From the NCBI GenBank assembly GCA_003427395.1, contig BFEA01000170.1:244308-272825 (forward strand): 28,518 nt of DNA. Reading direction: 5' to 3'. A model generated the notes under the pieces. That model did not search any database. It was not told the origin of the DNA and saw nothing but the letters and a program-made list of their open reading frames with translations. This document shows positions 1-9,379 of this stretch, piece after piece; positions within the stretch are counted from its first letter, which is position 1, and the number at the start of each line of letters is the position of its first letter. A program made the translations under genes and the position numbers. This DNA comes from Chara braunii (lineage: Eukaryota; Streptophyta; Charophyceae; Charales; Characeae).

Positions 1-271
1 GGTCTTAAGGGTGTTCACTGACAGATATAAAGGCCTGCATTTCTGGGGACAGGGTTGGGCCAATGAGGTTTGAGAGGGTACAGGGTTTAAAGGGCTTAAA
101 TAGGACACACATAGTACAGGGGGGTTGTTGAGCAGGGCTAGGCTAATAGATAAGGAGCACTCAAAGACGGGATGGCTGACACTAGCAGCTCCATGGGACA
201 ACGGAGCCCCAGGCTGAGAAGAGGAAAGGCCACAATCCCAGGAAAATAAAAAAACAGCAATCTTTGTGTTA
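1..271. other. Unassigned spacer
   Basis: No coding signal, repeat or RNA gene is recognised. The stretch ends where similarity to the retroposon at 15425-16827 begins. Confidence 0.4.
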
Positions 272-669
272 CAAAGGTCCAGTTGATGTAGCTCACCGGT
301 TGGAAATGCACGTTGTGGTATGAGGTTGCGGGTTCAAATCCACAGCTTTGCACATGGACACCGCCAAGGCATTAGAATGACGCACGACTGGACACCCCCC
401 CCCCCCCTGGGATGACGCAGGTTAGCTATTACAGACACTGCCTGCGCACCACCCAAGGGGTAGCTCATGGTTGTTGTATGTTGGGACTGGGCCATTCTAG
501 GGTATCCTGATGTTCTTGGTCTATGGGTGGTCACACGACTATTGGGTGGTTTGTACAGTTCGGTTTACTCGAGCCCGACAAAGGAAAGCTACAAACTACT
601 TCACAGTATATGTCAACAGGTTAGGTCGTTTGCATGATTCACGTGAGGTCCTGTGTTCGACTTAGAGCT

Positions 670-1370
670 GTCATCTTCCTAGTATGTAGTCAAGGGTTAA
701 GGTTGGCATATCAGTTCCTTAGTACGGGATGTCGGGGTTGTATACTGCACTTTACCGTGGCGCCGGAACGGGCTCTAGGGACATACGAGGGAATGCAGGG
801 TTAATAGATTCTCCAGGGTCAATAGATACAGTACATGATTCACGACTTAGTGTTGACTATCCTCCTAGTATGTAGCTTAGGGTTGAGGCTGGCATAGCAG
901 TTCCTTAGTACGGGATGTCGGGGTGTCAGGAGATACCTTACTGCGGGGCCGTTCCAGGGATATACGAGGGACCGGAGGATTCCCCACTCTCTCTATCGAT
1001 AATTCTCCAGGGTCAATACATACAGTCCATGATACAGTCCACGATTCATGACTTAGGGTTGGCTATCCTCCTAGTGCGTAGCTTAGTGTTGAGGCTAGCA
1101 TAGCAGTTCCTTAGTACGGGATGTCGGGGTGTCAAAAGATACTGCACCCTACCGTGAGGCGGGAACAGGCTCAAGGGATATACGAGGGAATGGAGGATCC
1201 CTAACTCTCTCTACCATCAACACAATAGAACATTGTAATACACACACGACTCACCGTTGGCTATCCTATGTAGCATAGGGTTGAGGCTGGCATGGCAGTT
1301 CCTTAGTACAGGATTTCGGGGGTATCAATACTTCACCTTACCCCGAGGCCGAAACGGGCTCCAGAGATAT
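670..1370 (+). repeat. ~200-bp tandem array in the left retroposon
   Basis: At least four degenerate units, each with a CCTAGTATGTAG-like start, GGGTTGAGGCTGGCATAGCA, and TTCCTTAGTACGGGATGTCG. The CTAGTA landmarks are near 679, 865, 1071 and 1266, giving spacings of about 186, 206 and 195 bp. The same unit occurs in reverse orientation in the copy at 15425-16827, so the array belongs to the element and is not a local expansion. Confidence 0.8.
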
Positions 1371-1373
1371 AAG

Positions 1374-1640
1374 AGGGAACGGAGGAACCCCAACTCTCTA
1401 TCATTAACACAATAGAACACTCTAGTAATACAATGTAAAATTGTGCACCATGATACATCGGAAAAAGAAAGAAAAGGTAGAACCGTGGGAGTAGAGGTGC
1501 GCCATATATAAGAGCGAACGGAGGATCCCCATCTCTCTATCATTAACACAATAGAACACTCTAGTAATACAACGTAACACTGTGCATCCTGACACGTAGC
1601 AAAAGAAAAAAAAGGTAGGACCGTGGGAGTAGAGGTGCGT
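1374..1640 (+). repeat. 139-bp tandem duplication at the end of the left retroposon
   Basis: Two units share TCATTAACACAATAGAACAC (1401 and 1540, period 139) and both end in an A-rich stretch followed by GTGGGAGTAGAGGTGCG. The second retroposon copy has one such end, so the duplication is specific to this copy. Confidence 0.75.
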
Positions 1641-1716
1641 CCGGGGAAACCAGGTTCAGAAGAGAGGAGTGGGCGGCAAGGGCGCGCGTTAGCGCTCGCA
1701 CAATGGCAGAACATGC

Positions 1717-1724
1717 TGACGTCA
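1717..1724. promoter_or_regulatory. Perfect TGACGTCA palindrome
   Basis: An exact CRE/bZIP-type palindrome just upstream of the 25-bp minisatellite. An 8-bp motif can occur by chance. It is noted because two related spaced palindromes occur at 2082-2100 and 4754-4770. Confidence 0.3.
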
Positions 1725-1734
1725 ACGCGCGTGC

Positions 1735-1985
1735 TGGAGGTGTGGCATTGTTAGTGTGCGCTTGGCGGGGGGCTGGTCAGCCATCGGTGGCGAGGCACTG
1801 GTTGTGCGTTGGTAGTGGGGCGCTGGTGGTTCGAAGGTGGCGAGGCGCTGGCTCCCTGAGAGGAGGGAGGCGCTGGTTGCTCGCGGACGGCGAGGCGCTG
1901 GCTACGGGTAAGGATCGAGTCCTGGCGACTGGCGGATGGCGTGGTGCTGGCTTCATGCACATGGCATGGTGCTGACAGCTAGTGC
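1735..1985. repeat. 25-bp GC-rich minisatellite
   Basis: A GAGGCGCTGG-like core recurs at about 1745, 1770, 1795, 1820, 1845, 1870, 1895, 1920, 1944 and 1969, so about ten degenerate units of 25 bp. As 25 is not a multiple of three, the open frames across it (for example 1703-1975 plus) are unlikely to be protein repeats. Confidence 0.85.
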
Positions 1986-2039
1986 GTGGGGATGCGTTGG
2001 CATGAGAACACCGTGAGGGGGTAGAGGGATCTGGCGATA

Positions 2040-2105
2040 GTGCTTAATGCACGCGTGGCATCCAGAGGCACTTGGCCAATCCACGTCACAGGCTGACGTG
2101 GCGAC
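2040..2105. promoter_or_regulatory. Dispersed block with spaced ACGT palindrome, copy 1
   Basis: CACGTCA (2082-2088), a 5-base spacer, then TGACGTG (2094-2100) form a perfect spaced palindrome. The upstream 40 bp (TTAATGCACGCG, then GGCACTTGG) match a second block at 4709-4773, so the palindrome travels with a dispersed repeat. ACGT-core sites are typical bZIP targets. Any regulatory role is inference. Confidence 0.45.
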
Positions 2106-2727
2106 TGACCGAAGGCATTGTGGAAACGGGAGAATAGTGGTGGAAGTTGTTGTTTGTCCATTTCCCCTGTGCTTTCCACATCAAGTACTCCATAACCAAT
2201 GCCCTTATAGAGGTTGAAGCGCTCGAGCGAGTTGGCGAAAGTCTACGTCGGTGGAAGAAATTGGAGTCAGCCCCGTGGAACCAAAGTGTGGAGGCCATTG
2301 GACCAACTTGGACCATCATCACAGCAGGAGGACCGTTGGCGAGATCATCATCAAGGGAGCTCTTCTTCATTCTTGTGTTATTTTGTTGTTTTTTTTCCTG
2401 TGCAGGTTTTTTTGTCACAAGTGTTGGTTTATCATCAACATTGCCGCTGGTTGTCTTCACATATCAAAGTTGCTCGTCATTTAAGTCACCCACATTTTTT
2501 TTGCTGCATGTCGCCATCTGCATTTCATTGTCGATAGTGGTCATCATCACCATTTCGCTTCTTTATCTTCTTCATGATCATCATTCAGACTTCTCCGTCA
2601 AAATCGCAATCATCGTCATCTTCTATTTTCATTCACACAATAGTTAGCTGTCAATCTTCCACACCGGTGCCATTGGGACATCGCAAGTCAAACGTTCCTT
2701 ACTTATTTCTCGCCAATTTTATTTCGT
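2106..2727. other. Spacer without recognised gene
   Basis: Pyrimidine-rich toward the right and containing scattered TCATC motifs. Overlapping short open frames exist on both strands, but none has a recognisable domain or convincing composition. Confidence 0.4.
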
Positions 2728-2728
2728 T

Positions 2729-2766
<38 letters not shown>

Positions 2767-2841
2767 TGTCATTGTCATCATCATCATCATCATCATCTAC
2801 CAATCTGAATCTTTATCATCATCATCATCATCATCATCACG
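2728..2841. repeat. (TCA)n microsatellite
   Basis: TCA/ATC triplets in three blocks, interrupted by TTGTCATTG and by a short unique stretch at about 2797-2813. Poly-Ser or poly-His frames through it are a by-product. Confidence 0.95.
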
Positions 2842-3715
2842 GTTTTTTTATTCATTTTTTCATCAATCAATATTTATCTCTGTGTTGGTGGTTATATTCT
2901 CTTCGCCCACATAGGTTATGGTCTAGTTGGTAGGTCGGTCGGTCAGGAAGGGAGCGCTACTACGCAGGGGCAACACAAGGAGGGAGGTGATTGCCCTTTA
3001 GGGAGTGGACACAGATGATGGGAGCTGACCTGGGCTGGGGCTGGGAGATATATATGGGGGCGCATTATCTCCTAGCGGAGGCAGACTAGGTCAGAGTGTT
3101 AGATTTGAAGTATACCTTTTGGCGGAACTGGTTACTTCAAGGCAGAAGGGAATGGGGAAGTTATCTCTCTTGTTGGGTCTGATAGGAACTTCATGCTGAT
3201 AGCGGGGTTCAGATCAGCAGAGGCCGCGAGAGGAGAAGAGGAGAAGAGGAAACTAAGAACATGGAGGAAGGGGAGGGGTGGAGAGGAATAGTCATCAGCA
3301 TCATCATCATTATACATCATTTTTTTATCATCTCAGGGTACTCGTCAAATTTCATCGTCAGAAAGTTTTTTTAATCAGGATTCTGATATCATCAGATCCT
3401 AGACTTCTAGTTGGCATTCTAGCTTAGCTAATTTCCTAATTGAGCCTTTTTGTGTAATAGCCAGGTTGAGTTGGCACCAAAATAACGTTGGCTGGCACTG
3501 GGGCAGTGCCCTGTAACCTGCTGGAGTAGGAGCTTGAGGCTTTGTATAGGGGTCTGGGATTGCTGAGGGAGGAAGGCAATCTGCAACAAGTCAGATTGGG
3601 GTGTGAGACCGGGAAGAGGCCTTATTGGTGCACAACACAGGCTCCGTTGTGATTGGTTGGTTGGAATGGATACAGGAAATTAGGGATAGGATAGTATTGA
3701 GTGTTGAGTAGACAA
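2842..3715. other. Spacer without recognised gene
   Basis: Includes a GGTCGGTCGG run near 2935, a purine-rich patch at 3225-3290 and a short TCATCA patch at 3290-3345. No coding region or RNA gene is supported. Confidence 0.4.
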
Positions 3716-3840
3716 TCATTCTGATTAGTCATCATCTACCTCTATTTCATGACCTCAATCAGCCACTCTATCATCCTGAATCATCCTAAATGATCCTCAA
3801 TCATCCCAAATTATCATCAATGATCATCAATCATCAATGT
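3716..3840. repeat. AATCATCC-type degenerate minisatellite
   Basis: TCATC recurs about every 10-11 bp with intervening A-rich bases, running up to the GGGACGC start of the adjacent hairpin repeat. Confidence 0.7.
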
Positions 3841-3853
3841 ATTTCCATTATAA

Positions 3854-3936
3854 GGGACGCTAGGCCCGGTTCCCAGCATGTGTTGCTCCCCACGAATAGA
3901 TTGGAGCAATTTTTTCTATAAAAAAAAAAAAAAAAA
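3854..3936 (+). repeat. Hairpin-A repeat, short form (copy 1)
   Basis: Starts GGGACGCTAGG. Hairpin 1 pairs GCTAGG with CCCAGC (one A-C mismatch). Hairpin 2 pairs TTGCTCC with GGAGCAA (7 bp, perfect). A pyrimidine patch and an A run follow. No target-site duplication is visible. Confidence 0.8.
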
Positions 3937-4266
3937 CATTGTGCACCCTCATGAAGACCTGTAGTAGCATGTTCATACCTAGCTCCCGAAGTCCCCGTGC
4001 AATCAGGCTTGCACGGTGTCTGCTTCAGCCAGGGCTGAGCAGGGGGGTAGGTTTCTCTGCTTAGCCCGGGTGCCTGCAACCGCTGTTTGGTTAAGTCACC
4101 CTGCCAAGATGGTACTAGGTGATGGTCCCTGGTGGTTAACACTAGGGTAGGACAGAGGGGGTGGGTGCGCCAGGGCAAAGTTGATGAGAGGAAGGGTAGG
4201 TGGGGTCTTCAGAGGGGTTCAGTTGGACAACCGAGTGGCTGAGTACTATGGGTAACTGTCGTTGAT

Positions 4267-4379
4267 CTACAATCTTCCCCCAAATACAACGTACGATCAT
4301 TATAGCTGAATTTGGGGTATTTTTCATTCTAAATACAGCTATAATGACCATACGTTGTATTCGAGGGAAAAAGGTAGTA
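4267..4379. mobile_element. Foldback / MITE-like inverted repeat
   Basis: Arms of about 38 bp (4275-4313 and 4329-4369) are inverted and about 90% identical by eye. Each contains AATACAACGTA and TCATTATAGCTG. Weaker pairing extends outward to CTAC and GTAG. The loop is about 15 bp. No coding capacity is present. It could be a small non-autonomous DNA transposon or a small-RNA hairpin source. Confidence 0.75.
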
Positions 4380-4448
4380 TCCCACCTTTACAACAACATG
4401 GTCTTTGGAATGAAAAAAAAATAAAAAAGTGTATGAACTTGTATCAAT

Positions 4449-4640
4449 GGGATGCTGGACCCGGTTTCCAGCAGGTGCCGCTCCAGCGGGTGTCGCTCCC
4501 CACCAATAGATGGAGCAGCGAACAGAGAAACCCTCGATTCTAATGGTTCTCTTACCATCGCCGAGATAGAGGGCGTACACAACGACTATTCTCGTTATAA
4601 AAAAAAGAAAAAAAAAAAGGAAGAAGAAAAAAAAAAAAGA
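4449..4640 (+). repeat. Hairpin-A repeat, long form (copy 2)
   Basis: Starts GGGATGCTGG. Hairpin 1 is GCTGGA with TCCAGC. The GCAGGTGCCGCTCC segment is partly duplicated before hairpin 2 (GCTCC with GGAGC). Hairpin 3 has outer CCCTC (4531-4535) with GAGGG (4569-4573) and inner ATGGT (4543-4547) with ACCAT (4554-4558) around TCTCTT. The tail contains AACGA...TCGTT and an A-rich tract with G interruptions. Confidence 0.85.
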
Positions 4641-4708
4641 ATGGTAGTTTGCAACGGTACTTCCAGACGTCATTGATGTCCTTGACAACAGAGGTCCATC
4701 CGGGAAGG

Positions 4709-4773
4709 CGCCTAACGCACGCGCCCTAGAGATCGGCATCTTGGGAGCTGGAAACGTCACGGGCTGACGTGAA
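4709..4773. promoter_or_regulatory. Dispersed block with spaced ACGT palindrome, copy 2
   Basis: ACGTCA (4754-4759), a 5-base spacer, then TGACGT (4765-4770). The preceding TAACGCACGCG and GGCATCTTGG parallel the block at 2040-2105. The conserved palindrome spacing in diverged flanks may mean the site matters to the element, or only recent common origin. Confidence 0.45.
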
Positions 4774-5699
4774 CCGAGCTCCTGACATGTGTCTTACGCG
4801 GAGACAGGTGTCCTGCGGTAGTGCTCCTAAGCGGCGTCCTTCGACATGGACGCAAATGTTGCTTTCTCACTTGGGAACATTCCTTAGTGATAGGAGTAAG
4901 GCGGAGTATTGCTGATTGAAGAAAGTGTGTGTGTACAAGATCGCTGGAATCGGACGCGTCAAGTGGACAGAGTGGTGGTTTTGGTCAACGAAGAGTACAC
5001 GATTGTCCCTCCACAATATTTCCCAATTAAGTAACACCGTTCTCGTTCGTGAGAGTGGGGGAAAAGGAAATTGTCGCAGAAAGAGGCTATTTATAATTGA
5101 CAGTAATTCTCAAAGAATCAGTCAAAGGTAGCGTCAAAGGTTGAGTCAAAGAGCCCTGCTCCTTATCAGAGGGTTGAAATATGCATTCAGGAAGTAGAAA
5201 AGGATAAGGCTAGTACAACTGTCCTCACACTACATAAAAGAGGAATGAGAGTCAGAGTCAACACTTTTCACTAGAGTACAATAAGAGTAAAGTTCGGTAG
5301 GGAAGTTAGTCAGAGTAAGGATCAGAGGAGAGAATAGTAATCAAGACTGCCACAAGAGGAGAAATTGTAAAAGGAGTAGCAGCAACCAACATGAGATGAC
5401 AGATCCAAGAGGTATGTGCGACTCCCTCGACTTCCTCTACTCCAGATCCCATACCCTCCCGTGTATGTTTTTCTGTTTCCCTCCACGATTCAAGGAACTT
5501 CTGAATTAATGATAAAACAAACACGGTTATCATCAACAAAGAAGTAATTCACAATTTTACTACTAATAATTTCACTAAAATACGGGCTCTCCGTAGAAGA
5601 TATAGAGTACCTACAGTGAGACGAGATAGGGAAGTATTAGAGGAAGATCTCGTAAACTCACACGAATCATCTGTGAAGTTACCCATCTTCCCAAAAAGG
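4774..5699. other. Spacer without recognised gene
   Basis: Contains a short GTCAAAGGT triplication near 5122-5155. Open frames here are short and show no domain. Nothing else is recognised. Confidence 0.4.
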
Positions 5700-6180
5700 G
5701 TCTCTTCCCCATTCTTTCTCTTTCTCCACCCCCCCCCTCGCTTGCTTTCCCTTGCCACTGGCAAATCTACCCTCAATCCATTGTCCCTCCACGTGTCTCT
5801 TCCCCCCACCTCATCTTCAACCCTTTCCCCCACCCTCCATTCACCCGATAAATTATCCTTCATCCCCTCACGCGTCTCCCCTCTTCCCCCTCCTCCAATC
5901 ACTAAGTTATCCCTCATCCCGTTAACCGTATCCTCCCCTGCCACGTGTCTCCTTCCTATAACCCACACTCGCACCGTCCCCTCTTCCGTATTCGATTGCT
6001 TACTCTATCTCCTGCTAATCTATCAATCCCTCCTCCACCCACTAAGTTATCCATCATCCCGTCAACTGTATCCTCCCCTGCCACATGTCTCCTTCCTCCA
6101 ACCCATACTCGCACCGCCCCCACTCCCCTATTCGCTTGCTTACTCTATCTCCTGCTAATCTATCCATCACGTACCATCCC
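5700..6180 (+). repeat. Pyrimidine-rich stretch with 140-bp tandem duplication
   Basis: Strongly C/T-rich on the plus strand. From ACTAAGTTAT (5901 and again 6041) two ~140-bp units run in tandem, both containing TCCTCCCCTGCCAC, ACTCGCACCG and CTCTATCTCCTGCTAATCTA. It lies directly upstream of the first coding-like LINE sequence, where tandem promoter monomers occur in some L1 elements. Whether it is a LINE 5' UTR is inference. The open frames in both directions here look compositional. Confidence 0.75.
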
Positions 6181-6299
6181 ACGAGTCTCCCCCCAGCTGT
6201 CCTACTCAGCGATCCGAAAAGTTGTCATACTTCTAACGACCTTCACCAGCATCCTCATAGCTGTTCATACCGACTGTCCCACCTCCACACAGGGTCCCA

Positions 6300-6960
6300 C
6301 CTTCTCATTTTCATTGCCTTTTCCTCACATTCCAGGCAAGTTCGGGCAAGATGCTCAAGATGACTTCAAAAAGGGCGAAAGGGCAGGATTCCCTCCTGTT
6401 CTATCAGGGGGCAATGCGCCACAGTTTGTTCAGGCAGTTGGGGACGATTCCTTACGCCAGACCCAACTCGCCCAATCATACTCACCACAGGATAACACCA
6501 ATGAACAATGCAAATGATAATATTTGGAAGACGAGAAACGCAGCGAAATGGCTATCCCATACAACACAGACCACAACAAATAGGGAGCAATTGCCCTATA
6601 CTCAGGAAGAGCATCAATCTCATTTCCCCCCCCCTCACACCGGTCAAGGAGTCCATCAACATCAAGTCCAGAGGAAGAAGGGGGAATCCTCATCTTCACA
6701 GCAGGGGGAGCCTCGACCTCCTCACTCCCTCATTCCAGATCACAACAATGCACATTCTCAGTTACTCCACAAGAACTTCAAAGAACAGTCTTCAGGTTAA
6801 TCAACAGGGAAGGAGACAATCACAAAGGATAGGATAATGTAAGACCAAAATGAAATTCTCGCGGAGGAAGAAAGATGGTTGGAACAGAATGAGAGGGGTC
6901 AAGGTCCCAAACAAAAAGAAAGATTCGTCCAAAAAATCAGAAGAAACATGGGCACAAAAA
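6300..6960 (+). pseudogene. LINE ORF1, N-terminal part, frame-broken
   Basis: Coding-like composition appears in several frames. About 6338-6514 reads a hydrophilic stretch (for example FGQDAQDDFKKGERAG), and 6841-6963 reads a charged Glu/Lys/Gln-rich stretch in another frame (for example LAEEERWLEQNERG). I cannot fix a start codon or join these reliably. Hydrophilic N-termini are common in LINE ORF1 proteins. Its assignment to ORF1 rests on position and strand. Confidence 0.4.
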
Positions 6961-7866
6961 ATTAGGATGATACTCCAGGATAAGACGCTTAATTTGACCA
7001 GGCCAGCGTTAGGTCCACCGGGAGCCCCTGCAGAAGAATTAAAGATTCCCCTCAGAAACCTCTCCTTTGCGAGGGTCTATTTTCTTACTCTTTTCCTCCT
7101 CCCTTCAGAACAGAAAGTGATAGAACAAGGAGGAAGAAAGACTCTGATGAAATCCTGCCCAAAAGAGAAATTGCCACATAGGGACGCGATCTATACAAAA
7201 CATGCGAGCAATTGGATTTTGTACAATGAGGGAGCGAACAGATCAACAAATGACAAGATAAAATGGATCTGCAAAAGACTGGAGCAAATGAAGGAAAGCA
7301 CGGAGGCTGTCTCAGAATTCTTTCTAATTCAACCTATTTCTCCGACAGTCTTTACCGTTCTTTGCCTCTTTGAGAATGACAAAAAAACGATTGACAGCTG
7401 GAAAAAACTCTTTTGGGGCATCTCACAAGTTAGGAGTTATCCATGGATGCCGAAGAAAATCAGTCCGGAAGAAAAAAGGGACCAGCTGATGAGGGACTTC
7501 TACTGGGTTGAGCTGAGGCACATTCCAATAGAAGTCCAAGCAGCTTTCGTTCACGACTTTGGACAACAGTTTAAAATAATGGATTTTATAGACCCGCTCC
7601 CATCCCATGTGGCAAAGAGAGATGATTACCTGATGCTTGCTCTGGATCTTCAAAAGGAATAACCATTCTCAATGGATGACATAATCTCATATAAGATGGG
7701 AGGAAGGATTTACAAAATCCACACGACCCATAAATTCAGGCCCTGGTGTTTCAAATGTAAAGCATATGGAAATTTGAGCACAAAATTTGTTTGCCCCCTG
7801 CACCCCCAACACGCGTCGATAACGGCAAGGATCCAGTACGTCCGCATAGATGGATACCGGGGGTAG
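6850..7866 (+). pseudogene. LINE ORF1 gag-like domain and zinc knuckle
   Basis: One frame is open from 6850 to a TAA at 7660 and resumes in the same frame to 7866. It is most convincing from about 7200. The middle contains SWKKLFWGI, PWMPKKISPEEKRDQL, a conserved-looking IPIEVQAAFVHDFG and FIDPLPSHVAKRDDY, resembling the globular DUF4283-type domain of plant LINE ORF1/gag proteins. After the stop, RPWCFKCKAYGNLS is a CCHC zinc knuckle start (7747 on), with Asn where His is expected and a changed final spacing, so the knuckle is degenerate. The family protein binds element RNA in an RNP. The assignment is from motif memory, not a search. Confidence 0.75.
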
Positions 7867-8594
7867 CGGGACACGAGGGGTGGGTATACAGTGATGAATC
7901 CAATGCGATGGGAACACCGATAGGCTGGTACTGGGAAGGTAGAAGTGACCATCGTAAGAACCCCCGCCCACCAGCAGATTGGTTGCCACCACATCAAACA
8001 AATCACCCACCTCAACAACAGCCTCATCAACAGTCTCACGGTATCCAAGGCAAGCATGGGAATCGGAACAACCAGGGACAACAGGACTTTCAACAGGGCA
8101 CACGTGGTCAACAAAATCATCAGGATCTTCAAACTCAGACCATTCAACAACATCAGCAAACCCAGAGTAATCAACACTTACAGCAACAAGATCCAAAGCA
8201 GAACGGTCTGAAGATGACAAAAGTAGGAGGAATCACAGAACCTGTTGCCGGGAACAACAAATCTATGGGCCCATATCCGGATGCATATCTACAAAAAAAA
8301 GTTCAATCGGGTAATCTGGAATGGAAGGAAGTAAGAAAGAAACCCAACAGTCCAGATCAGAATAACAAGGATACCCCTTCTCAATCACAAAAGCAACAGG
8401 CAAAACAACAACTACAACAACAACAACAACAACAACAATGGAATCAACAAACACAGTCTGAACAGCCAGAACAGTCAACACAGCAAACACAACAATCGCC
8501 ACAAGGGGGTACAGTTCAACTGACGGACCAACAGGAGTTGCAGAATACGCACCCACCGACCAATTCCCAATTCCCAATTCCCAAATGGACCTGA
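7791..8594 (+). pseudogene. LINE ORF1 Gln-rich tail
   Basis: A 267-codon open frame overlapping the end of the zinc-knuckle segment in another frame, so a frameshift lies between about 7790 and 7866. It is very rich in Gln, Asn, Pro and His, with a (CAA)n stretch near 8409-8440 encoding poly-Gln. The end falls in three tandem CAATTCCC copies (about 8560-8583), where the coding signal shifts to the next frame; copy-number slippage there would explain the break. Low-complexity tails after the knuckle fit a disordered ORF1 region. Confidence 0.6.
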
Positions 8595-9159
8595 TACCTC
8601 AACTGAGTCAACGGGTCAGAAAGAAGGTAGAGATGACACGGTAGACATGGAAACAGATCTGTTGAAAGAATTTTCTTCTCAGGAAGGGATGGAGGTAGAA
8701 AACGCCCCTGTAGCGCCCTCGTCGTTCGCAGTAATGGGGGCTAGAAGGGAAGGAGAGGATTATCTGACAGAACTGCAGACCAATCTGCAAAGGACGACAA
8801 TGTGGCTCATTACTAATTTGAAATTTAAAATCCCTGCGGGGCAGGGATTGGACTGGGCACAGATTCAAGCACACATCACCTTTCTCCTCATGAGTAGTGA
8901 TAGCCTGAAATCGGCTTTTCAATTCGGTCTCCCATCGCACGCTGCCTAGACTGACATGTGTGACAGACTCCTCCATGCGGTATCTGAGAAATTATCAATA
9001 ACCCATCCCCCCTCCCAAACAGGAACAAAAATAGTGAATCAAGCTCAGGCTGGTACCAGAAATACACAAGACGAAGATTCCAAAATGGAGACTCGGATTA
9101 TCAAAGGGGCCAAAAAAAGGAACTGGCCAAGAAAAAAAACAATCACACAAAACTCATAA
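8587..9159 (+). pseudogene. LINE ORF1 C-terminal segment
   Basis: Open from the CAATTCCC repeat through METDLLKEFSSQEG (8647), interrupted once by TAG at 8947-8949, and ending at 9159. It has mixed charged and hydrophobic composition with a possible helix (DYLTELQTNLQRTTMWLITN). I recognise no family. It continues ORF1 by position, strand and composition. It ends in a Lys/Arg-rich stretch (KGAKKRNWPRKK), which could bind nucleic acid. Confidence 0.5.
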
Positions 9160-9259
9160 TCATGGACCACAACAAAGAGACGAGATTTAAACAATTCACG
9201 AGGCATAAACAGAACCATCCGTTGCACTGCCGAAGAAGATAGGGGCTCATAAGAGTACG

Positions 9260-9334
9260 ATGGATAAGTTGACCCTTACCCCAAGTAGGATATCAAACCC
9301 AAAACTTGGTACAAAGGAAAGAAAAAAGGGAAAA

Positions 9335-9379
<45 letters not shown>

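Larger units (their letters stand above)
272..1655 (+). mobile_element. tRNA-headed retroposon, left copy
   Basis: From TCCAGTTGATG (278) onward this aligns by eye, with frequent substitutions, to the reverse complement of the element at 15425-16827. The head is tRNA-like: an A-box-like TAGCTCACCGGTTGG at 289-303 and a B box GGTTCAAATCC at 331-341. The middle (about 420-660) has no other recognisable content, and the body then runs into a ~200-bp tandem array. Similarity to the other copy fades near GTGGGAGTAGAGGTGCG and GGGGAAA (about 1640-1655). No poly(A) or target duplication was found for this copy, so its 3' end is uncertain and it may be truncated. The head suggests pol III transcription of a SINE-like element, but 1.4 kb is very long for a SINE. 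Confidence 0.7.

Noticed and set aside
670-1370. CRISPR-like array
   Set aside because: Units are ~200 bp and diverged throughout, with no short identical repeats separated by unique spacers, and the sequence is eukaryotic.
1325-1714. Minus-strand 129-codon frame
   Set aside because: It covers the 139-bp tandem duplication of the retroposon and repeats the same peptide twice; it is a shadow of the repeat.
3854-3936. Hairpin repeats as hammerhead or HDV-like ribozymes
   Set aside because: The hammerhead core (CTGANGA with GAAA) is absent, and no downstream strand pairs with the first seven bases as HDV P1 would need. A covariance-model search would be decisive.
5549-5974. Minus-strand frame of 141 codons and plus-strand frames of 180-190 codons in the same region
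   Set aside because: The region is pyrimidine-rich with a tandem duplication; open frames arise from low stop density on both strands. Only the part after about 6338 looks coding.
7687-8220. Minus-strand frames of 177 and 155 codons opposite the LINE
   Set aside because: They are antisense to the Gln-rich ORF1 segment, whose CAA-rich codons leave the other strand open.
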